From Phycisphaerae bacterium (GTDB lineage Bacteria > Planctomycetota > Phycisphaerae > UBA1845 > Fen-1342): a DNA stretch of 18,896 bases. The DNA lies in contig JAGVEP010000231.1 of NCBI GenBank assembly GCA_020058145.1, positions 1 through 18,896 of the forward strand, read 5' to 3'. Shown here piece after piece: positions 14,954 to 18,896 of the stretch; within the stretch, counting starts at the first letter, position 1; each line of letters starts with the position of its first letter. A model generated the notes under the pieces. That model searched no databases. It saw only the letters and a list, made by a program, of their open reading frames with translations, and was not told where the DNA came from. A program made the position numbers and the translations under genes.

Positions 14954-15570
14954 GTGTGGTTCCCCTGCCCCTCAGAGCCGCGACCGTGAGGGAGCGGTGC
15001 GTCCGGCGCACGATCCGTCCGGTCGAATATCCTCGCGACGTCCGCCTGTCCGGGGATCGCGTGGGGCAACGGCTTCAGCTTCCCGCGGAAGAAGAGCTTC
15101 GGAGCCAGCAGCACATCCTGGAAGAAATGTCCGGTCTTCAGCTTGTAAGATGAAATCAGCCCCACCTCGTGCAGCCGTCCGCCGCGCTTGATCGTGGCCA
15201 GAAACGCCTCGTGGAACGCCAAGATGTCCTTCGCCTTGGGATGGACCACGCCGCGGGCCAGCGACTGTTGCCGCAGGTACTCCATGATCCGCGGCAAATC
15301 GACCTCCTGTGGGCAGCGGGCGGCACAGGTCTCGCACGTCAGGCACAGCCAGATGGAGAGCGCCCGCAGCGCCTCCTCTTCCAACTCCGGCAGCCCGAGT
15401 TGCAGCAGCCGCACGATCTGGTTCGGCGCGTAGTCCATCTCGGCGGCGAGCGGACACCCGGCCGTACACTTTCCGCATTGGTAGCAATTAAATACCGATT
15501 CCCCGGTGGCCTCGCGCAACCGACCCGGCAGTGTATCCGAGTGGCCGGAGGCATGGGCCGTAGCCGACAT
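14950..15570 (-). CDS. hdrC: HdrC, 4Fe-4S heterodisulfide reductase subunit
   Basis: A 206-residue iron-sulfur protein with two classical 4Fe-4S motifs: C29, C32, C35, C39 (CYQCGKCTAGCP) and C76, C79, C82, C86 (CLTCETCAARCP). A helical domain typical of HdrC follows (VVHPKAKDILAFHEAF, GLISSYKLKTG). HdrC conducts electrons from HdrA to the HdrB catalytic clusters. It is the first gene of the hdr-flx operon. The ATG at 15570 has AGGAG 7 nt upstream; the open frame continues to 15708 but upstream residues are not HdrC-like. The last 15 or so residues (APLPHGRGSEG) do not belong to the family and look repeat-derived. The stop overlaps the hdrB start. Confidence 0.94.
   Translation of the reverse strand: MSATAHASGHSDTLPGRLREATGESVFNCYQCGKCTAGCPLAAEMDYAPNQIVRLLQLGLPELEEEALRALSIWLCLTCETCAARCPQEVDLPRIMEYLRQQSLARGVVHPKAKDILAFHEAFLATIKRGGRLHEVGLISSYKLKTGHFFQDVLLAPKLFFRGKLKPLPHAIPGQADVARIFDRTDRAPDAPLPHGRGSEGQGNHT
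14970..15010. repeat. Repeat-like sequence encoding the HdrC C-terminal tail
   Basis: CTCAGAGCCGCGACCGTGAG followed by GGAGCGGTGCG. I remember this as a common planctomycete dispersed sequence that yields PLPHGRGSEG-type tails in many proteins. Only one copy is visible here, so repeat status rests on memory. Confidence 0.5.
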
Positions 15571-15857
15571 CCGGTAGCTCCTGGCATGTTCGACGGGCGG
15601 ACCGTGACGATCGCGCACCCGTCCGATCCGTGGCCCTTGGCCTCGGAACAAGAGGCATGGGCACGTCGCGTACCAGAGCCCACGGCGCGCGCCGCTGCGC
15701 CAAGTCATGATGGAAAAGGGTACTTAGGGATGATTACATTCGGTAAATCCTGCGCAGGCCGTGCGGGAAACCCCGCACGCATTGCGCAAAGGTTCTCACG
15801 GATATCACGGCAGATAGAGCGTGTGCTCGACCGCGCAAATTCGGCCCGGATAGCGCG
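15571..15857. other. Leader/promoter region upstream of hdrC, with a hairpin
   Basis: 287 bp without a convincing gene. A two-part hairpin at 15751-15788 has outer TGCGCA arms (15751-15756, 15783-15788) and an inner perfect 8-bp stem CGTGCGGG/CCCGCACG (15760-15767, 15772-15779) with loop AAAC. Just downstream on the minus strand, TGTAAT near 15733-15738 matches the -10 consensus at five of six positions. It has no good -35 at 17 nt, and TTTACC is too close. The operon promoter is therefore unresolved, and a regulated or alternative-sigma promoter is possible. Confidence 0.6.
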
Positions 15858-15933
15858 AAAAAAAAACCGGAAGCGCGAAGCAGGTCAGTGCGCCCGCGTG
15901 GGCGGACACGGCCTGTTTTCTCGCTTCCGGTTT
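15858..15933 (-). terminator. Intrinsic terminator of hppA
   Basis: On the minus strand AAACCGGAAGCG (15933-15922) pairs over 12 bp with CGCTTCCGGTTT (15875-15864). The stem runs into a T run ending at 15858, about nine T in all. The intervening loop of about 46 nt can form its own GC-rich stem. It lies 35 bp after the hppA stop, so it separates hppA from the hdr-flx operon. Confidence 0.8.
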
Positions 15934-15967
15934 CGCGGTTCGTGCTGACCGGCTGGCAGCGGTCGGT

Positions 15968-18607
15968 CTACTTACTGTCGTCCAGCGCCGCAAATTCGGG
16001 CGACTGTCGCTTGGACTGCCAGACTGCCCAGATGATCAGCACGAGCGACAGCACCACCGCGCCGATCCAGACGCTGTCGATCGGCTTGAATTGGAAGGTG
16101 GCCGGCAGGTCGAAGCCGAACTTCTTGGCGCCCTCGGTCACGGCCGTGACGACACTCTGGTCATACGCGACCATCAGCGGCACGCCGAGCACGGCCACCA
16201 TGTTCATGACCTTCAGCAGCGGGTTGATGGCCGGGCCGGCGGTGTCCTTGAGCGGGTCACCGACCGTGTCACCCGTAACGCTGGCCTTGTGCTTCTCACT
16301 GCCCTTGCCGGTGTTCCTTTCTAGGTCGCGCGGCTCGTCCTCGACCATCTTCTTCGCGTTGTCCCAGGCGCCGCCGGCGTTGCACATGAACGAGGCCAGG
16401 AGCTGCCCCACGACGATCGCGCCGCCCAGGAACCCGGCCAGACCGATCGGCCCAAGCCAGAACCCGATGAGAATGGGCGTGAAGACGCCGAGCAGGGCGG
16501 GTCCGATCAGTTCGTGCTGCGCAGCGGCGGTGCAGATGGCGACGACGCGGCCGTAGTCCGGCTTCTTGGTGCCTTCCCAGATCGCCTTGTCGCGGAATTG
16601 CACGCGGACCTCGTTGACGATCAGGTACGCCGCGCGCCCGACCGCCCGAATCAACATGCCCGAGAACAACATGGGAATCGACCCCCCGATGAGCATCCCG
16701 ATCAGCAGCCGCGGGTTCGAGACCGTCAGCAGGCCGGCCACGTGATCGAACAACCCGGACGGGAGCGGCTTTTCCTCGCTCTGTCCGCCCGAGCCGATGA
16801 CCGTGATGAACGACGCGAAGAGCGAGACGGCGGCGATGACCGCCGAGCCGATCGCAACTCCCTTGGTCACCGCCTTGGTGGTGTTTCCGACCGCGTCGAG
16901 GTCCGCCAGGATCTGCCGCGACTCCTTGTACTTCGCCTCGCCCATCTCTTTCTTGTCGAAGCCCATCTCGGCGATGCCGTTGGCGTTGTCCGCGACCGGG
17001 CCGAACACGTCCATCGAGATCGTGTTGCCGGTCAGAGTCAACATGCCGATGCCGCACATCGCGACGCCGAAAGCGATGAAGATTGCGTTGGTGCCCTGGT
17101 ACATCCACACGGAGGAGAAGATCGCCACGCAGAGGATGATCGCGGTCCAGACGGCCGACTCGTAGCCGACCGCGAAGCCTTCGATGATCGTGGTGCCGTG
17201 ACCGGTCGAGCAGTTCCGCTTGATGCCGCGGACGGGGCTGTATTCCGTGCCGGTGAAGTACTCGGTGCAGCGGTTCAGGGCGATACACAGCAGGATGCCG
17301 ATGAAGCAGGTCCAGGCGGGCCGCATATCGAGCCCGGTGAATCCGAAGTTGCACCAGTACGGCAGGTTCTTGATGTTTTCCCAGACTTCAGGACGTAGCG
17401 TGCCGGCCGCCAGCATGCTCTCGTCGAATTTCAGGTAGAACACGCCGAGCACGATGAACCCGACGACCGAGATCAGCGAGCCGAGCAGAAAGCCCTTGTT
17501 GATGGACTTCATGGCTTGGGCCACGTCGCCCTTGTCGCCGGCCCGCACGCTGTAGGTCGAGATGATCGAGCCGATCACGCCGATCGCACGGACGAGGATC
17601 GGGAAGATCACGCCCTTGTGCCCGAACGAGGCCCAGCCCAGGATCATCGCCGCGACGATGGTCACCTCGTAGGACTCAAAAATGTCAGCCGCCATACCGG
17701 CGCAGTCGCCGACGTTGTCGCCGACGTTATCGGCGATCGTGGCGGCGTTACGCGGATCGTCCTCGGGGATGTCCTTTTCGACTTTGCCGACCAGGTCGGC
17801 GCCGACGTCGGCCGCCTTGGTGTAAATCCCGCCGCCGACACGCATGAACAGGGCCAGCAGCGTGCCGCCGAAGCCGAAACCGAGCAGGGCCTCGTAGGCC
17901 CGCTCGCCGTAGGTCATGAAGATGATCGTTCCGCCGAGCAGGCCGAGGCCGTCGGTGAGCATGCCGGTGATGGTGCCCGTGCGGTAGCCGAGCATGAGGG
18001 CTTTGCCGAAGCCGACCGGGGCGGCGGCGGCGACGCGGATGTTACCCGCGGTCGCGAGCCGCATGCCGACGAAGCCGACGGTGGCTGAGAAGATCGCGCC
18101 CATCGCGAAGGCCCACGCGCGGCCGAAGGCGAACGGGCTGTTCCACGCCGGGGTGCCGCCGTGGCCGTCCTGCATCGCCTTCGTCACGTAGAGCAGCGCG
18201 ATGAGGAACACGATGAGCACGGCGACGGTCTTGAGTTGTTTCTTGAGGTAGGCGTCGGCCCCTTCGCGGATGGCGGCGGCGATTTCCTGCATGCGCTTCG
18301 TGCCCGTGTCGGCCCGGTAGACGTATCGGACCAGGCTCAGCGCATACAGCAAGGCGCCGATGGCAATGGCAAACACCACCCACAGCAAGACGCGCTCGTA
18401 GTCGTCGTAGTGTGGGCTGGTCATGAAGGAGAAGTACTGGAAGTGCCCTTCGCTGGCCGTTTCCGCGGCGGCCGGCGGGCTGGCCTGGGCCAGCAGTCCC
18501 TGCGGGGTGCCCGCGAGGTTGGCGTGGACGAAAAGTCCTCCGAATCCGCCCATGATGATAAGCAGACCCCAGGTCGGGATCTTCCGCCGGCGTGTTTTCG
18601 ATTTCAC
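15968..18607 (-). CDS. hppA: K+-independent H+-translocating membrane pyrophosphatase
   Basis: An 879-residue multi-pass inner-membrane protein that couples pyrophosphate hydrolysis to proton export. Active-site motifs are intact: DVGADLVGKVE (267-277), DNVGDNVGDCAGMAADIFE (about 293-311), DVFGPVADNANGIAEM (about 533-548) and the C-terminal AGGAWDNAKK, KGSEKHKASVTGDTVGDPLKD-type segments. In GNTTKAVTKG, Lys578 and Thr581 mark the K+-independent subfamily; K+-dependent enzymes have Ala and usually Gly there. The protein is longer than many bacterial forms because of an N-terminal extension with a hydrophobic segment near residues 12-28 and an Ala/Pro-rich linker. I chose the GTG at 18607 because AGGAG sits 6 nt before it; the TTG at 18613 would directly abut the ribosome binding site. 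It has its own promoter and terminator and is probably monocistronic. Confidence 0.96.
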   Translation of the reverse strand: MKSKTRRRKIPTWGLLIIMGGFGGLFVHANLAGTPQGLLAQASPPAAAETASEGHFQYFSFMTSPHYDDYERVLLWVVFAIAIGALLYALSLVRYVYRADTGTKRMQEIAAAIREGADAYLKKQLKTVAVLIVFLIALLYVTKAMQDGHGGTPAWNSPFAFGRAWAFAMGAIFSATVGFVGMRLATAGNIRVAAAAPVGFGKALMLGYRTGTITGMLTDGLGLLGGTIIFMTYGERAYEALLGFGFGGTLLALFMRVGGGIYTKAADVGADLVGKVEKDIPEDDPRNAATIADNVGDNVGDCAGMAADIFESYEVTIVAAMILGWASFGHKGVIFPILVRAIGVIGSIISTYSVRAGDKGDVAQAMKSINKGFLLGSLISVVGFIVLGVFYLKFDESMLAAGTLRPEVWENIKNLPYWCNFGFTGLDMRPAWTCFIGILLCIALNRCTEYFTGTEYSPVRGIKRNCSTGHGTTIIEGFAVGYESAVWTAIILCVAIFSSVWMYQGTNAIFIAFGVAMCGIGMLTLTGNTISMDVFGPVADNANGIAEMGFDKKEMGEAKYKESRQILADLDAVGNTTKAVTKGVAIGSAVIAAVSLFASFITVIGSGGQSEEKPLPSGLFDHVAGLLTVSNPRLLIGMLIGGSIPMLFSGMLIRAVGRAAYLIVNEVRVQFRDKAIWEGTKKPDYGRVVAICTAAAQHELIGPALLGVFTPILIGFWLGPIGLAGFLGGAIVVGQLLASFMCNAGGAWDNAKKMVEDEPRDLERNTGKGSEKHKASVTGDTVGDPLKDTAGPAINPLLKVMNMVAVLGVPLMVAYDQSVVTAVTEGAKKFGFDLPATFQFKPIDSVWIGAVVLSLVLIIWAVWQSKRQSPEFAALDDSK

Positions 18608-18682
18608 GATCAACTCCTATCTCTCGGCCAGTGTGTGAGTTAAGTACTTCTCCGTTTGCCGCCCGCGATGGCGCGACGCGGC

Positions 18683-18711
18683 AATATAGCGAGGTGTCCG
18701 CGCGTCGGCAA
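18683..18711 (-). promoter_or_regulatory. Sigma70-type promoter of hppA
   Basis: On the minus strand TTGCCG (18711-18706) and TATATT (18688-18683) are exactly 17 nt apart, which predicts a leader of about 70 nt before the GTG start. The pattern almost repeats the T6SS promoter at 7707-7735. Confidence 0.65.
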
Positions 18712-18748
18712 CGGGTGGGCTCGCCCTCCCGAGGCCGCAGGCCAATCG

Positions 18749-18896
18749 GAACACAAAGCGCCAGCGAGTGAGTTCTGAACACGAAGCGCCAGCGAGCGAG
18801 TTCTGAACACGAAGCGCCAGCGAGTGAGTTCTGAACACGAAGCGCCAGCGAGTGAGTTCTGAACACGAAGCGCCAGCGAGTGAGTTCTGAACACGA
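18749..18896. repeat. Array of 28-bp tandem repeats at the right edge
   Basis: Five full 28-bp units start at 18749, 18777, 18805, 18833 and 18861, plus 8 bp of a sixth cut by the window end. The unit is GAACACGAAGCGCCAGCGAG followed by TGAGTTCT. The first unit has GAACACAAAG and the second CGAGCGAG; the others are identical. Units are directly adjacent without spacers, and GAAC/GTTC ends make each unit partly palindromic. The core is shared with the 39-bp array in flxB. The array lies about 37 bp upstream of the hppA promoter. Confidence 0.97.

Noticed and set aside
8431..15570. Selenocysteine read-through at TGA stops in the hdr-flx operon, suggested by the neighbouring selC
   Set aside because: The TGA stops of hdrC, mvhD and flxB overlap the next gene's start codon. 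The hdrA and flxC stops come after complete family-length proteins, and no conserved Cys is replaced.
18608..18613. TTG at 18613 as the hppA start
   Set aside because: It directly follows the AGGAG ribosome binding site with no spacing; the GTG at 18607 has a 6-nt spacing.
18749..18896. CRISPR-like appearance of the 28-bp repeats
   Set aside because: Units abut directly with no spacers, vary internally and no cas gene is near, so it is a simple tandem array.

Overview
The window is GC-rich bacterial chromosome, most likely from a member of the Planctomycetota. That assignment is an inference. It rests on several families of short GC-rich palindromic and tandem repeats, which I remember as characteristic of planctomycete genomes, lying both between and inside genes. 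It also rests on the gene mix: an atypical type VI secretion cluster, a Flx-Hdr complex, a K+-independent membrane pyrophosphatase and a selenocysteine tRNA. No rRNA or marker gene is present to settle the phylum.

Layout. (1) Positions 1-7543, all on the minus strand, carry a type VI secretion (T6SS) operon. Read 5' to 3' it is an unrecognised coiled-coil gene, tssJ (outer-membrane lipoprotein), tssK (baseplate adaptor), tssL (DotU-like) and tssM (IcmF-like, running off the left edge). A good sigma70-type promoter (TTGCCC-17-TATATT) sits at 7707-7735. (2) Positions 7882-8308, on the plus strand, carry iscX, a small iron-sulfur-assembly protein, and then selC, the tRNA for selenocysteine with anticodon TCA. 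(3) Positions 8431-15570, on the minus strand, carry a compact seven-gene operon, hdrC-hdrB-hdrA-mvhD(flxD)-flxC-flxB-flxA. This is the NADH dehydrogenase/heterodisulfide-reductase-like (FlxABCD-HdrABC) complex of anaerobes. (4) Positions 15968-18607, on the minus strand, carry hppA, a K+-independent (H+-pumping) membrane pyrophosphatase, with its own promoter and a strong intrinsic terminator. (5) The right edge is a 28-bp tandem repeat array.

How the genes fit together. FlxA would oxidise or reduce NAD(H). FlxB and FlxC carry electrons through 4Fe-4S clusters. MvhD/FlxD passes them to the HdrA flavin, where electrons can be bifurcated between a low-potential ferredoxin and the HdrBC thiol/disulfide site. 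hppA nearby fits an energy-limited, at least facultatively fermentative life style. The T6SS block holds only the membrane complex and the baseplate adaptor; sheath, tube and effector genes must lie elsewhere or beyond the left edge.

The most unusual signal is the invasion of coding sequence by repeat families. flxB carries six in-frame 39-bp units, sharing their core with the 28-bp array at the right edge. tssJ has a large palindromic repeat between its start codon and its lipoprotein signal. tssM has a doubled 27-bp unit. hdrB, hdrC, mvhD and flxB end in tails that look repeat-derived, and one family is read in opposite orientations in hdrB and mvhD.
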